The position numbers and the translations under genes were made by a program. From Sideroxydans sp. CL21 (GTDB lineage Bacteria; Pseudomonadota; Gammaproteobacteria; Burkholderiales; Gallionellaceae): a stretch of 64,000 bases of DNA. Below are positions 17,210 through 26,000 of this stretch, in pieces. The notes under the pieces were generated by a model. It was not told where the DNA came from. It saw only the letters and a list, made by a program, of their open reading frames with translations, and ran no database searches. Positions within the stretch are counted from its first letter, which is position 1. Each line of letters opens with the position of its first letter. The stretch lies in NCBI RefSeq assembly GCF_902459525.1, contig NZ_LR699166.1:62001-126000 (forward strand), given 5' to 3'.

Positions 17210-18205
17210 CTAGTGCAGCTGCATAGCCTTGAAAATCTCTTCCCCCATCAGAAGGTATCCTGTGGTGGAGAAATGCGTGTTGTTACCGAGATAAAGATCG
17301 ACGGTCTTCGCCTGGATGGCTAGCTGTGTCATGCGCAGCAGGTTGGGTGCATGAAAACGAAGTTCAGCTTCGTTCCAGAACTGCTTGTCCGGATAAAGGT
17401 AGGCCGTCGACTTGTTCGGCACGAACACCCAGATCGGCGTAATTCCGACCAGACGCGTGTTGAGTTTTTCGATGTTTTCAAGCGCGCCTGCATCTATTTC
17501 TTCCGGCTTGTCATAACTCAGAAACAACGCATCGTTGCAGCGCGCATGACTGAATAATTTGCAACCGTTGGGTACGCGGGCCATCTTCACATCGTTGGGC
17601 AACAGCAAGCTCTTGAAGTCGGGAGAGAGGCTCAATCGTTCATACTTCAGGACATTCAACTGCGTCTTGATGCCGGTCGAGAGTTTACCGGCATAGTTGC
17701 CCTGCTTTACGTCGAACGAAACGACGGGTGGAAAGCGCGGCGCATCTGTACTTGGGTTCGGATGATATTGCATCTGCTGGCAGGCAACAGATTTGCCCAG
17801 GTCGTCTACCAGATTGCGTTCGATGGATTCAAATACCACATACTTTCCTGCAAAGCCTTGTGTGCGCAACCAGGGTATGAAGTCCGTACATACCCCGCGC
17901 ATGCTGTCCCAGGATTCGGTGCGTACTTTCAAGCCGTGTTGCGTCAATACAGATTGCCAGACGCGGCTATCGGAAAAGCTATCGCCGATGACCAGCACGT
18001 CGGCCTCTTTCATCGAGGCCTGTTGCATCCATTTCACGTCGAGCAGAGGCTGCGGTTTAGTCCAGCCAAATAGAGATTCGGGCAGGAGTCCCATGCGAGT
18101 CAGTTCACCCTGAAAAGTCGCCAAAGGCAAAAAGTAAAATGCCACCGCGCCGTAACCCAATACGGCGACGAATACGATGATGGAAAAATACTTGGCTGTT
18201 TTCAT
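17210..18205 (-). CDS. SGNH-hydrolase-like periplasmic protein paired with MBOAT (AlgJ/AlgX-like)
   Basis: The 331-residue protein has one N-terminal helix (about residues 5-27), then a periplasmic SGNH-type domain. VLVIGDSFSDSRVW near residues 70-83 carries the block I serine, and NNTHFSTTGY near residues 310-320 carries the histidine block. Such proteins receive an acyl group from an MBOAT partner and transfer it to a polysaccharide. The MBOAT gene lies one base upstream in the same direction, which supports this. The gene converges with the GT2 gene with 9 bases between. Confidence 0.82.
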   Translation of the reverse strand: MKTAKYFSIIVFVAVLGYGAVAFYFLPLATFQGELTRMGLLPESLFGWTKPQPLLDVKWMQQASMKEADVLVIGDSFSDSRVWQSVLTQHGLKVRTESWDSMRGVCTDFIPWLRTQGFAGKYVVFESIERNLVDDLGKSVACQQMQYHPNPSTDAPRFPPVVSFDVKQGNYAGKLSTGIKTQLNVLKYERLSLSPDFKSLLLPNDVKMARVPNGCKLFSHARCNDALFLSYDKPEEIDAGALENIEKLNTRLVGITPIWVFVPNKSTAYLYPDKQFWNEAELRFHAPNLLRMTQLAIQAKTVDLYLGNNTHFSTTGYLLMGEEIFKAMQLH

Positions 18206-18206
18206 G

Positions 18207-19694
18207 TCAGAACTGGAAGTAAAGGAAGGGGCTGTAACTGCCGAACTGATCTATTGCCATATACAACATGGCAAGCACGACGGCAGCCTGCAAGGCTACG
18301 GCCAATGCGCCACCCTTGAGAAAACGAATTCGAGTCGAATTCGGCAACAACCAAACCCAAATCAATCCTGGAACAAGCAAGCGCAACAGATCGCGCCCGG
18401 ACATACTGGTCAGCAACAGCAGGTTACCGTGCCGCACAGCATCGAAGGAGATGGGGCGGGCGGCGATTCCGAACATTGCTTTCAGAATGACCAGTGCCTG
18501 CGCCATGTTGCCCGCGCGAAACACCACCCATGCGGCCACGACCGCGATGAAAGTGAGCATGCCGCCTGTAATCGCCCCCAGCCAATCCGGGATCCAGCGC
18601 AGGTATCTCTCGGCCACGAGGTCGCGCCACAGATTGTTGATGACGAGATAGGCGCCGTGCAGCGCGCCCCAGATCACGAAAGTCCATCCGGCACCGTGCC
18701 ACAGTCCGCCCAATAGCATGGTCGCCATCAGATTGGCATAGCGGCGCAGCTTGCCGTGACGATTGCCTCCCAGGGGGATATAAAGGTAATCGCGCAGAAA
18801 GGTGGAGAGCGTGATGTGCCAGCGCCGCCAGAACTCGATGATGCTGGTGGCTTTGTACGGCGAATTGAAGTTAATGGGAAGACGGATATTGAACATCAAG
18901 GCGATGCCCAACGCCATGTCGGTATAGCCGGAAAAATCGAAATAGATCTGCAGCGTATAAGCCAGTGCCCCCGACCACGCCTCGTAGATCGTGGGCAACG
19001 TGCCGGTTGCCATGCCGTGCTGGGCGCCGTCGAAGATGGCCGTGGCGAACGGTGCGATCGCGTCGGCCCACAGCACCTTTTTGCACAGGCCCAGCGTGAA
19101 CAGCAACAGCCCGGTGGCGACATGGTCCCAATTGATGCGGTAGGTCGCGTTGTGGGCGAACTGCGGCATCATGTCCTTGTGATGCAGCACCGGCCCTGCG
19201 ATCAGGTGAGGGAAGTAGGTTACAAACAACACGTAATGCACGAAGTTGTATTCCTTCACCTTGCCCTGATAAGTGTCCACCAGGAAGGCGATCTGGGTGA
19301 AAGTGAAGAACGAGATCCCGAGCGGCAGGATGATGTCGCCCAGTGTAAGGCTTGATCCGCTCAGGCTATTTATGCTGGAAAGAAAGAAGTTGGTGTACTT
19401 GAAATAGCCCAGCAACAACAAATTGGCAACAAGGGCGAATACCAATACCTGTTTCTTGCGCGCAGCAGCTTGTTGCACACCGGCCTTTGCGATCCACATT
19501 CCAAAAGCGTAATTGCACACGATAGAGCCAAGCAGCAGGCCAATATAGGCCGGATTCCAGTAGCCGTAAAAGAACAGCGACGATATGGCCAGCCACGCGG
19601 CGGCATAAGCATGGTGAATGCGTGCCAATTGATAAAAGCCCAGCAATACGATGGGCAGGAACAGGAAAATGAAGCCGTAGGAATTGAATAACAT
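18207..19694 (-). CDS. MBOAT-family O-acyltransferase (AlgI-like)
   Basis: This 495-residue polytopic membrane protein is of the alginate O-acetyltransferase AlgI type. HLIAGPVLHHKDMMPQF, FDFSGYTDMALGIA, EFWRRWHITLSTFLRDYLYIPLGG and LLGGLWHGAGWTFVIWGALHG, with its catalytic histidine, are all present. It would carry acetyl groups across the inner membrane to the downstream SGNH-type protein for O-acetylation of exported polysaccharide. In this setting the likely target is O-antigen or an exopolysaccharide rather than alginate, because no alginate genes are visible. Confidence 0.93.
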   Translation of the reverse strand: MLFNSYGFIFLFLPIVLLGFYQLARIHHAYAAAWLAISSLFFYGYWNPAYIGLLLGSIVCNYAFGMWIAKAGVQQAAARKKQVLVFALVANLLLLGYFKYTNFFLSSINSLSGSSLTLGDIILPLGISFFTFTQIAFLVDTYQGKVKEYNFVHYVLFVTYFPHLIAGPVLHHKDMMPQFAHNATYRINWDHVATGLLLFTLGLCKKVLWADAIAPFATAIFDGAQHGMATGTLPTIYEAWSGALAYTLQIYFDFSGYTDMALGIALMFNIRLPINFNSPYKATSIIEFWRRWHITLSTFLRDYLYIPLGGNRHGKLRRYANLMATMLLGGLWHGAGWTFVIWGALHGAYLVINNLWRDLVAERYLRWIPDWLGAITGGMLTFIAVVAAWVVFRAGNMAQALVILKAMFGIAARPISFDAVRHGNLLLLTSMSGRDLLRLLVPGLIWVWLLPNSTRIRFLKGGALAVALQAAVVLAMLYMAIDQFGSYSPFLYFQF

Positions 19695-19794
19695 GAATCA
19701 GCGATCAGCCATGCAGCCGGAGGCCGGCAGTTTGATTGGAATCGGTTTCATCAACGTGAAAACAGGATCTTGTGACTGTGGTTTATAAGTCCGG

Positions 19795-21543
19795 CTAAGG
19801 GGTTATTTCATCGGCCAATCCGAATTGAATGCGATGCAGTTGCGCATATACACCGCTCTTGGCCAGCAGTTCGGCGTGCGTACCGACTTCGACGATGCGG
19901 CCCTTTTGCAGCACAACGATGCGATCTGCTTTTTCGATGGTGGAAAGGCGGTGAGCAATGACCAGCGTGGTACGCCCCTGCATCAGGGTTTCCAGTGCGG
20001 CCTGCACATAGCGTTCGGATTCGCTGTCCAATGCCGAAGTGGCTTCGTCCAGAATCAGTATCGGTGCATTTTTGAGGATGGCTCGAGCAATTGCGATTCG
20101 CTGGCGTTGTCCACCGGAGAGGCGTACGCCCTTTTCCCCCACCAGCGTTTCCAAACCTTGCGGCATCTCGCGAATGAATTCCATGGCATGTGCCGCGGTT
20201 GCTGCTGCGACGATCTCTGCCTCCGGCACTTCGCGCATCTGCCCGTAGCCGATATTGGCGGCGACGGTATCGTTGAACAGCACCACCTCCTGGCTCACCA
20301 GAGCGATGTTGGAGCGCAAGCCGGTCAGCGAAAGATCGTGGATGTCATGCCCATCCAGCAGGATACGGCCACCCGTCGGGGTGTAAAAACGCGGCACCAG
20401 ATTTGCCAGCGTACTCTTGCCGCTGCCGGATGCGCCGACCAGCGCCACAGACTGTCCTGCAGGAACATCGAGGCAGATGTCGTGCAACGCCAGGCGGCCA
20501 TCTGCATGGTAGGAGAAATCAAGATGATCTAACACAAGATGGCCGCTCGCGCGTCCGATGTGGGCCTTGCCATCATCCACTTCGCTCGGGCTGTCGAGCA
20601 ACTCGAAAATGCTTTCCGCAGCGGCCAGTCCGCGTTGCGTGAATTCACTCACGCTGGTGAGCCGCTTGAGGGGGGCAGTCAGCATCAGCATGGCAGTAAC
20701 AAAGGAGAGAAAGCTGCCCACTGTCGTCACATCGCTCCTGGCTTGCATGGTGGCCAGATAAACGATGATTGCGAGCGCAATTGCCGCGATCATCTGCACG
20801 ATGGGTACGTTTGCCAGCGCGGCGGCAGCCTGCTTCATCATGTGTCGCCGCACCCCGTTTATTTCCGTGGCAAAGCGTTCCGATTCATAGCGTTGACCGC
20901 CGAACAGCTTGACCACCTTGTGCGCAGTCACGCTCTCCTCTATCACCTGGGTGATGTTGCCCATCGCGCGTTGCGAATCGCGACTCGACGACCGCAAACG
21001 ACGGTTGATCGTGCTGATCACCCAGGCAACGAGGGGGGCGACCACCAGCGACAGCAACGTCAATTTCCAGTCCAGATAGAACAGCCAGCCGAGCAGGCCG
21101 ACGATGATGATGGTATCGCGCACGGTGATCGTAACGACGCTGGTAGCGGCAGCCGTGACTTGAGTTACATCGAAGGTCAGCTTGGAGATCAGCGTTCCGG
21201 TGGCGTGGTCGTCATAAAAGCGGGTGGGCAATGCGAGCAGCTTGCCGAACATCTCCGCCCGAAGATCCATGACCAACTTGTTTCCGATCCAGTGAATCGC
21301 ATAGGAGCCGAAGAAGCCTGCAAGGCCGCGCACGAAGAAGATCACCAGGATCAGGATCGGCGCCCAGCGCATCACCAGATCGTCCTTCTGTACAAATGTG
21401 CCGTCAAGAAAAGGCTTGAGCAGGGCGGGCAACAAGGGTTCGGTCGCGGCGGAGACCATCATGCCCAATATCGAAATGCCAAATACGCGCCAATAGGGGC
21501 GAACATAGGTCATCAGGCGCAAGTAGAGTTGGGTGCTGGTCAT
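19795..21543 (-). CDS. msbA: Lipid A export ATP-binding/permease protein MsbA
   Basis: This is a half-size ABC transporter of 582 residues, the usual MsbA length. The transmembrane domain covers about residues 15-310, and the ATPase domain follows with Walker A GASGSGKST, the Q-loop, the signature LSGGQRQRIAIARA and Walker B ILILDEATSALD. It flips lipid A-core across the inner membrane, the acceptor for the O-antigen made by the upstream genes. It is separated by 100 bases from the MBOAT gene, so it may have its own promoter. A related lipid-linked oligosaccharide flippase is the main alternative. Confidence 0.9.
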   Translation of the reverse strand: MTSTQLYLRLMTYVRPYWRVFGISILGMMVSAATEPLLPALLKPFLDGTFVQKDDLVMRWAPILILVIFFVRGLAGFFGSYAIHWIGNKLVMDLRAEMFGKLLALPTRFYDDHATGTLISKLTFDVTQVTAAATSVVTITVRDTIIIVGLLGWLFYLDWKLTLLSLVVAPLVAWVISTINRRLRSSSRDSQRAMGNITQVIEESVTAHKVVKLFGGQRYESERFATEINGVRRHMMKQAAAALANVPIVQMIAAIALAIIVYLATMQARSDVTTVGSFLSFVTAMLMLTAPLKRLTSVSEFTQRGLAAAESIFELLDSPSEVDDGKAHIGRASGHLVLDHLDFSYHADGRLALHDICLDVPAGQSVALVGASGSGKSTLANLVPRFYTPTGGRILLDGHDIHDLSLTGLRSNIALVSQEVVLFNDTVAANIGYGQMREVPEAEIVAAATAAHAMEFIREMPQGLETLVGEKGVRLSGGQRQRIAIARAILKNAPILILDEATSALDSESERYVQAALETLMQGRTTLVIAHRLSTIEKADRIVVLQKGRIVEVGTHAELLAKSGVYAQLHRIQFGLADEITP

Positions 21544-21802
21544 CGGATAATTGTAAACATGTCTGTATATATTTCTATTGTTGTCCGCAGGGCGTGCTTG
21601 CAGACGATTCGTCGATCAGGTTGGCAACGGTCAGTTTACCTGACGGGGCCGGATTTATGGTTGGCAAATCGGCGCTCCAATACAATGCGCCCTGTTAGGC
21701 GAATACGCGAGATTTCGTAGCGCTGAAGTACATGCGGAAGAGAAGGTGTGATAATGCAAAAAATGGCATATAAAATAAAAATCTACCGACCTCAGGGCTC
21801 AT

Positions 21803-21943
21803 GGGCACTTTAAAAAATTCAAAGTTCTAAGCAAGACAAGACGCGAACAAAAAATTGCGACGCAGCATATGCATGATATGTAAGGAGTAATTTTTTGTGA
21901 GTAACGCAGTATTGCGACGAAATTTGGATTTTTGGAAGTGTCC
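21803..21943. repeat. 141-bp palindromic element (25-bp inverted ends) upstream of apaH
   Basis: The ends 21803-21827 (GGGCACTTTAAAAAATTC) and 21919-21943 (GGATTTTTGGAAGTGTCC) are inverted copies matching at about 20 of 25 positions. The interior has ACGCAG twice and a CATATGCATGATATG palindrome. An element of the same size, end structure and internal ACGCAG motifs sits in front of polA at 50784-50923. The 422-base msbA-apaH gap is otherwise featureless; both genes must have their divergent promoters there, but I see no convincing boxes. Confidence 0.7.
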
Positions 21944-21965
21944 TTATTTTAACAGAGGTTCATTA

Positions 21966-22787
21966 ATGGCGATCTATGCATTAGGCGACATTCAGGGCTG
22001 TTACACCGAACTCCAGCAATTGCTGGAGCAGATACGTTTCGACCCCGCGCAGGACAAACTCTGGCTGGTGGGCGATCTGGTCAATCGCGGGCCGGATTCC
22101 TTGCGTGTGCTGCGCTTGGTCAAATCGCTGGGCGACAATGCCGTCACCGTTCTTGGTAATCACGACCTGCACTTGCTGGCCGTTGCCGAAGGCGCAGCGG
22201 AACTTCATCGCACCGACACGCTGGACGAAGTGCTGGGCGCCCCCGACCGGGATGAACTGCTGACCTGGTTGCGTCAGCAGCGCTTGTTGCATACGGAAGG
22301 AGATTATGTCCTAGTGCACGCTGGGTTGCTGCCGCAATGGAGCGTCAAACAAGCGGTCGGATTGGCAAGTGAAGTGGAGCAAGCGTTGCGCGGTGATGAC
22401 TACGCCACCTTCTTTGCCCGCATGTACGGCAACGCGCCGCACAATTGGAACGACGAACTGGACGGCTACAAACGCTTGCGCGTCATCACCAATGCTTTCA
22501 CCCGCTTGCGCATATGCACCCTGCAAGGCGAAATGGAATTCAAATTCAAGGGGGAAGTCGAAAAGATACCGGAAGGCTACGTGCCCTGGTTCGAGGTGCC
22601 GGAGCGCAAGAGCCGCAAAGCCACCGTCATTTTCGGCCATTGGTCGGCGCTGGGGCTGAAGGTCACGCCCAATGTCATCGCCCTCGATACCGGATGTTTG
22701 TGGGGAGGGCCGATGACGGCCATCCGATTGGAAGACCGCCAGTTATTCCAGGTGAACTGCAAAAATCCCGTAGCGCAAAACTGGTAG
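21966..22787 (+). CDS. apaH: Symmetrical bis(5'-nucleosyl)-tetraphosphatase
   Basis: It hydrolyses diadenosine tetraphosphate to two ADP and also removes Np4 caps from RNA in characterised relatives. The 273-residue protein shows the metallophosphatase series GDIQGCYTEL, GDLVNRGPDSL, GNHDLHLLAV and the later VHAGLLPQW and FGHWSALG. I chose the ATG at 21966 because AGAGG lies 7 bases upstream and homology starts at MAIYALGDIQG; the longer frame from the GTG at 21897 reads through a repeat. It converges with infA with 7 bases between. Confidence 0.96.
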   Translation: MAIYALGDIQGCYTELQQLLEQIRFDPAQDKLWLVGDLVNRGPDSLRVLRLVKSLGDNAVTVLGNHDLHLLAVAEGAAELHRTDTLDEVLGAPDRDELLTWLRQQRLLHTEGDYVLVHAGLLPQWSVKQAVGLASEVEQALRGDDYATFFARMYGNAPHNWNDELDGYKRLRVITNAFTRLRICTLQGEMEFKFKGEVEKIPEGYVPWFEVPERKSRKATVIFGHWSALGLKVTPNVIALDTGCLWGGPMTAIRLEDRQLFQVNCKNPVAQNW

Positions 22788-22794
22788 GGCTCGA

Positions 22795-23055
22795 TCAATA
22801 CCTGCGCTTTTGCTGAGGAACAACAGGGCCGCGACCCTCGATGTGACGGAACGTGATGCGTCCCTTGCTCAGATCGTAGGGTGAAAGCTCCAGCGAAACC
22901 TTGTCGCCGGCTACGATGCGGATATGGTTCTTTTGCATCTTGCCTGCGCTGTAAGCGATGAGCTTGTGCCCGTTATCCAATGTCACACGAAAGCGCGAGT
23001 CCGGCAGAATCTCGTCCACCACGCCGTTCATTTCCAGCAGTTCTTCTTTGGCCAT
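22795..23055 (-). CDS. infA: Translation initiation factor IF-1, long paralog
   Basis: The single S1/OB-fold protein has 86 residues, with [32 protein letters not shown] as family signature (quoted here only for its two ends, [10 protein letters not shown] and IAYSAGKM), [18 protein letters not shown], and a C-terminal tail ending PQQKRRY. Standard IF-1 is 72 residues and usually sits in the ribosomal protein operon; this longer version next to a cold-shock gene is a pattern seen in betaproteobacteria with two IF-1 genes. It binds the 30S A site during initiation. The ATG at 23055 is chosen from homology over an earlier in-frame codon. Confidence 0.92.
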   Translation of the reverse strand: MAKEELLEMNGVVDEILPDSRFRVTLDNGHKLIAYSAGKMQKNHIRIVAGDKVSLELSPYDLSKGRITFRHIEGRGPVVPQQKRRY

Positions 23056-23082
23056 GACCAATCCTCTCAGGGAATTCAGAAA

Positions 23083-23110
23083 CAAAAAGCCCGGCAGTTG
23101 CCGGGCTCAT
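23083..23110 (-). terminator. Intrinsic terminator after the cold-shock gene
   Basis: AGCCCGGCA and TGCCGGGCT form a 9-bp stem at 23088-23107, followed in the minus direction by TTTTTG. It lies 45 bases after the cold-shock stop and just before the IF-1 start, so infA probably has its own promoter or depends on readthrough. Confidence 0.8.
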
Positions 23111-23153
23111 AGTCAGGACTGACAGCATGGCTGCGCCATGCATGCCCGACCAT

Positions 23154-23360
23154 TTATTCCGCTGCGCGGATGTTCGATGCTTGCTGACCTTTGGGGCCGG
23201 CAGTGATGTCGAAGCTTACTTGCTGACCTTCGGTCAGGGTCTTGAAACCCGAACTCTGGATCGCGGAAAAGTGGGCGAAAAGATCATCGCCGCCATTGGA
23301 TGGGGTGATGAAGCCGAAGCCCTTGGAATCGTTAAACCACTTTACTGTACCTGTTGCCAT
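23154..23360 (-). CDS. Cold-shock protein, CspA family
   Basis: The 68-residue OB-fold RNA chaperone has RNP1 KGFGFITP at residues 15-22 and RNP2 DLFAHFSAI near 28-36. It binds single-stranded RNA and keeps it unstructured. The start at 23360 ([11 protein letters not shown]) is the family norm; the longer frame adds seven non-conserved residues. Upstream to about 23530 is a gene-free stretch of roughly 170 bases that could serve as the long structured leader typical of csp genes. A terminator lies at 23083-23110. Confidence 0.96.
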   Translation of the reverse strand: MATGTVKWFNDSKGFGFITPSNGGDDLFAHFSAIQSSGFKTLTEGQQVSFDITAGPKGQQASNIRAAE

Positions 23361-23543
23361 TTTGAATCTCCTGAAAAACAAACAAAGGGGACTTGCCCCG
23401 AACTTAGGCGATGGTCAAGACGGCAAAATGATGAAGGGAGAAATACCGAAGTAAAGCGGGTAAAGAACCAGACAACAACGACAGACTTGAAAATCGCTGG
23501 CCCGCACTATGGGGCATATCGGCGAGAATAGCAAACGATATTA

Positions 23544-24431
23544 TTAGCCATGCTCATCCAGCAACCTTTGCATCATTTGCGCCGCCTGCGTTGCATAACC
23601 ACCGCCGAACAGATTGGCGTGGTTGAGAATATGGTAAAGGTTGTACAGGTCGCGGCGCGTTGCATAGCCCGGATCCAGCGGCCAGGCGCTGCGATAAGCA
23701 GCGTAGAAGTTCGCGGGGTAGCCGCCGAAGAGTTCCGTCATTGCGATGTCGCATTCGCGGTCGCCGTAATAGGTAGCCGGGTCAAAGATCGCCGGCGCAC
23801 CGTCGGCAAGGAACGCGTGGTTGCCGCCCCACAAGTCACCGTGCAGCAGCGAAGGTTGCGGCGTGTAGCCCGCGAAGAAGGCGGGCAGAGCGTCCATCAG
23901 TTTCTCGCCCAGATTCTGCAATCGGTCGCCGTAACCATTCCTGGCCGCAAGCCGTAATTGAAAGCCGAGGCGGTGCTGGCGCCAGAACCCGATCCAGTCA
24001 TTCGTCCGGGCATTCGGCTGCAATATGGTACCGATGAAATTGTCCCCGTCAAAGCCAAACTGATCAACCGTGCAGCGATGCAAGGCGGCGAGGCGCTCGC
24101 CGAGCAAATGTGCGTTGCCGCGCGAGCACAATTCCAGGTATTCGAGCGCGAGGTAGCTCTGGTCGTCGGCAATGCCATGCGCGATGGTTCGCGGCACGCG
24201 CAGCATGCCGGTTGCGGCGATGGCATCGAGGCCGGCCGCTTCCGCGACGAACATCGGGTGATGCCGCGCATCGTTGACCTTGAGAAAGTATCGCCTCCCG
24301 TCCGTACCTTCCAGCCGGAAGGATTGATTGATACTGCCTCCGCCAACCGGCGTGGCATTTCTCAATTCAAATGAAAGGTGCGTGGCATCGCGGATGGAAG
24401 CCGCGATATGGGAGGCCAGTTTCTGGATCAC
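23544..24431 (-). CDS. Fructosamine kinase family protein
   Basis: The 295-residue protein has the aminoglycoside-phosphotransferase fold. GGGSINQSFRLEGTDGRRYFLKV is the nucleotide loop with its Lys near residue 53, LLHGDLWGGNHAF is the catalytic loop, and FDPATYYGDRECDIAMTELFGG is the metal site with the tyrosine-rich family signature. It phosphorylates ketosamines so that they fall off glycated proteins or small amines. It starts at GTG in an overlap with the VOC gene, so the two are co-translated. Confidence 0.92.
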   Translation of the reverse strand: MIQKLASHIAASIRDATHLSFELRNATPVGGGSINQSFRLEGTDGRRYFLKVNDARHHPMFVAEAAGLDAIAATGMLRVPRTIAHGIADDQSYLALEYLELCSRGNAHLLGERLAALHRCTVDQFGFDGDNFIGTILQPNARTNDWIGFWRQHRLGFQLRLAARNGYGDRLQNLGEKLMDALPAFFAGYTPQPSLLHGDLWGGNHAFLADGAPAIFDPATYYGDRECDIAMTELFGGYPANFYAAYRSAWPLDPGYATRRDLYNLYHILNHANLFGGGYATQAAQMMQRLLDEHG

Positions 24432-24865
24432 GGTTTGAATCGCAGGTCACCGTGCTCGTCAAAGTCGAACATCGATCCCCAGGCGATTTCCCAGTAATGC
24501 CCGTCAGGATCGGTAAAGTAACCGCTGTAACCGCCCCAGAAAGTATCCTGCGGCACTTTGGAGATGTGTGCACCGGCTGTCGCTGCAAGGCCGAAGATGC
24601 GGGCGATCTCTTCCTTGCTGCGTGCGTTATAGGCAAGTGTAAAGCCGCGGAACGAGCCGGGCGCAGGGAGCTTCACTTCTTCTCCAATGTCTTCGGCGAG
24701 TTTATCCAGCGGGTAGAGCGAGAGCCAAACGCCTGGCAGCGGAATGAAAGTGACGCCTTCATACTGCGTGATGGGCGGGGTGGAGAAGATATCGCGATAG
24801 AAAGCAGTGGAACGGGGGAGGTCCGACACGCCCAGGGTGATGACGGTCATGCGTGGGATCTTCAT
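24428..24865 (-). CDS. VOC-family (glyoxalase/bleomycin-resistance fold) protein
   Basis: The 145-residue protein has two beta-alpha-beta-beta-beta modules. It starts IPRMTVITLGVSDLPRSTAFY and ends with YFTDPDGHYWEIAW, the usual position of a metal-binding glutamate. The activity cannot be told from sequence; the fold covers glyoxalases, dioxygenases and resistance proteins. The start at ATG 24865 fits homology better than the codon at 24886. It overlaps the fructosamine kinase gene by 4 bases, which hints at a shared role in carbonyl or glycation metabolism. Confidence 0.85.
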   Translation of the reverse strand: MKIPRMTVITLGVSDLPRSTAFYRDIFSTPPITQYEGVTFIPLPGVWLSLYPLDKLAEDIGEEVKLPAPGSFRGFTLAYNARSKEEIARIFGLAATAGAHISKVPQDTFWGGYSGYFTDPDGHYWEIAWGSMFDFDEHGDLRFKP

Positions 24866-24917
24866 GTTGCCTCCTTTTCTTGTCATGCCCGGCCGACAGG
24901 CATGACTGTCAACGGGC

Positions 24918-25856
24918 TTACAACTTGATGCGGGATCCGAAATGCTGCTTGTACAGTTCCGCCAGCTCTGCGCGGGTGTATTTGTGGTTCTGGCCGCCGC
25001 GGCTGGCGATCTTGAGCGAACCCATCAGCGACGCCAGGCGCCCCGTGGTTTCCCAATCCCAGCCTTGCTGGATGCCGTGCAGCAGGCCGGCGCGATAGGC
25101 ATCGCCGCAGCCGGTCGGGTCGACGACGGCTTTCGGCTTCGGCGTGGGGATGGCGATCTGTTTGCCGTCGGCATAGATCAGCGAGCCGTCGGCGCCAAGC
25201 GTGACGATCAATGCGGTGACACGTTGCGCGATATCGGCCAGCGTCTTGCCGGTCTTGTCCTGCAGCATCTTGGCTTCGTAATCGTTCACGGTGACGTAGT
25301 TGGCCTGCTCGATGAAATCCAGCAATTCATTCCCCGAGAACATCGGCATGCCCTGTCCGGGATCGAACACGAAGGGGATGCCGGCTTCGGCGAATTCGCG
25401 CGCATGGTTGATCATGCCGTCGCGGCCGTCCGGCGAGACGATACCCAGCGTGACTTCCCTCGCATCGTTGACGTGGTTGAGGTGCGACATGCTCATCGCG
25501 CCCGGATGGAACGCGGTGATCTGGTTGTCGTCGAGGTCCGTGGTGATGAAAGCCTGCCCGGTGAAATTGCCGGGCACGTGGCGGATATGCGTCTGCGCCA
25601 GGCCGAGGTTTTCCAGGCGCTGCGTGTAGGGTGCAAAGTCGTCGCCCACCGTCGCCATGATCAGCGGGTGCCCGCCCAGCAGTTGCAGGTTGTAGGCGAT
25701 GTTGCCGGCGCAGCCGCCGTACTCGCGGCGCATCTCCGGCACCAGGAATGCGACGTTAAGGATGTGAATCTGCTCGGGAAGGATATGTTTCTTGAAATGG
25801 TCCTTGAACACCATGATGGTGTCGTATGCCATCGAACCGCAGATCAGAGTCTTCAT
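24918..25856 (-). CDS. PfkB-family carbohydrate/adenosine kinase
   Basis: The ribokinase-like protein has 312 residues. GGCAGNIAYNLQLLGG near residues 57-72 is the PfkB signature 1 region, VTVNDYEAKML lies in the middle, and DPTGCGDAYRAGLLHG near 248-263 carries the catalytic aspartate of signature 2. Its closest recognisable group is the adenosine-kinase-like branch of bacterial PfkB proteins; the substrate is not certain. It lies 52 bases upstream of the VOC gene on the same strand. Confidence 0.88.
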   Translation of the reverse strand: MKTLICGSMAYDTIMVFKDHFKKHILPEQIHILNVAFLVPEMRREYGGCAGNIAYNLQLLGGHPLIMATVGDDFAPYTQRLENLGLAQTHIRHVPGNFTGQAFITTDLDDNQITAFHPGAMSMSHLNHVNDAREVTLGIVSPDGRDGMINHAREFAEAGIPFVFDPGQGMPMFSGNELLDFIEQANYVTVNDYEAKMLQDKTGKTLADIAQRVTALIVTLGADGSLIYADGKQIAIPTPKPKAVVDPTGCGDAYRAGLLHGIQQGWDWETTGRLASLMGSLKIASRGGQNHKYTRAELAELYKQHFGSRIKL

Positions 25857-25956
25857 GTCGTTACATAAAATTGGTTGGGAGGCACGGATTATAACAGGGC
25901 CATATCGGGTGGCATCACGCTGCGCGGATTCTCCCGTCGGCAGACTTGAAAGACAA

Positions 25957-25985
25957 ACGCCATGGAACGACCCATGGCGTTTTGT
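25957..25985 (-). terminator. Hairpin terminator after tpx
   Basis: ACGCCATGG and CCATGGCGT pair at 25957-25981, with T-rich sequence on both sides, so it may stop transcription of tpx in the minus direction. It lies 20 bases past the tpx stop. Confidence 0.65.
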
Positions 25986-26000
25986 CGGATGGCGGAAAAG

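Noticed and set aside
20539-21720. 393-codon plus-strand frame opposite msbA
   Set aside because: The minus strand encodes an intact ABC transporter; the opposite frame has no recognisable motif.
21897-21965. Upstream GTG extension of apaH
   Set aside because: It reads through the palindromic element, and the conserved protein starts at 21966 with a good ribosome site.
24942-25868. 308-codon plus-strand frame opposite the PfkB kinase
   Set aside because: It is a shadow: the kinase has both PfkB signatures, and the frame follows its GC-rich codon pattern.
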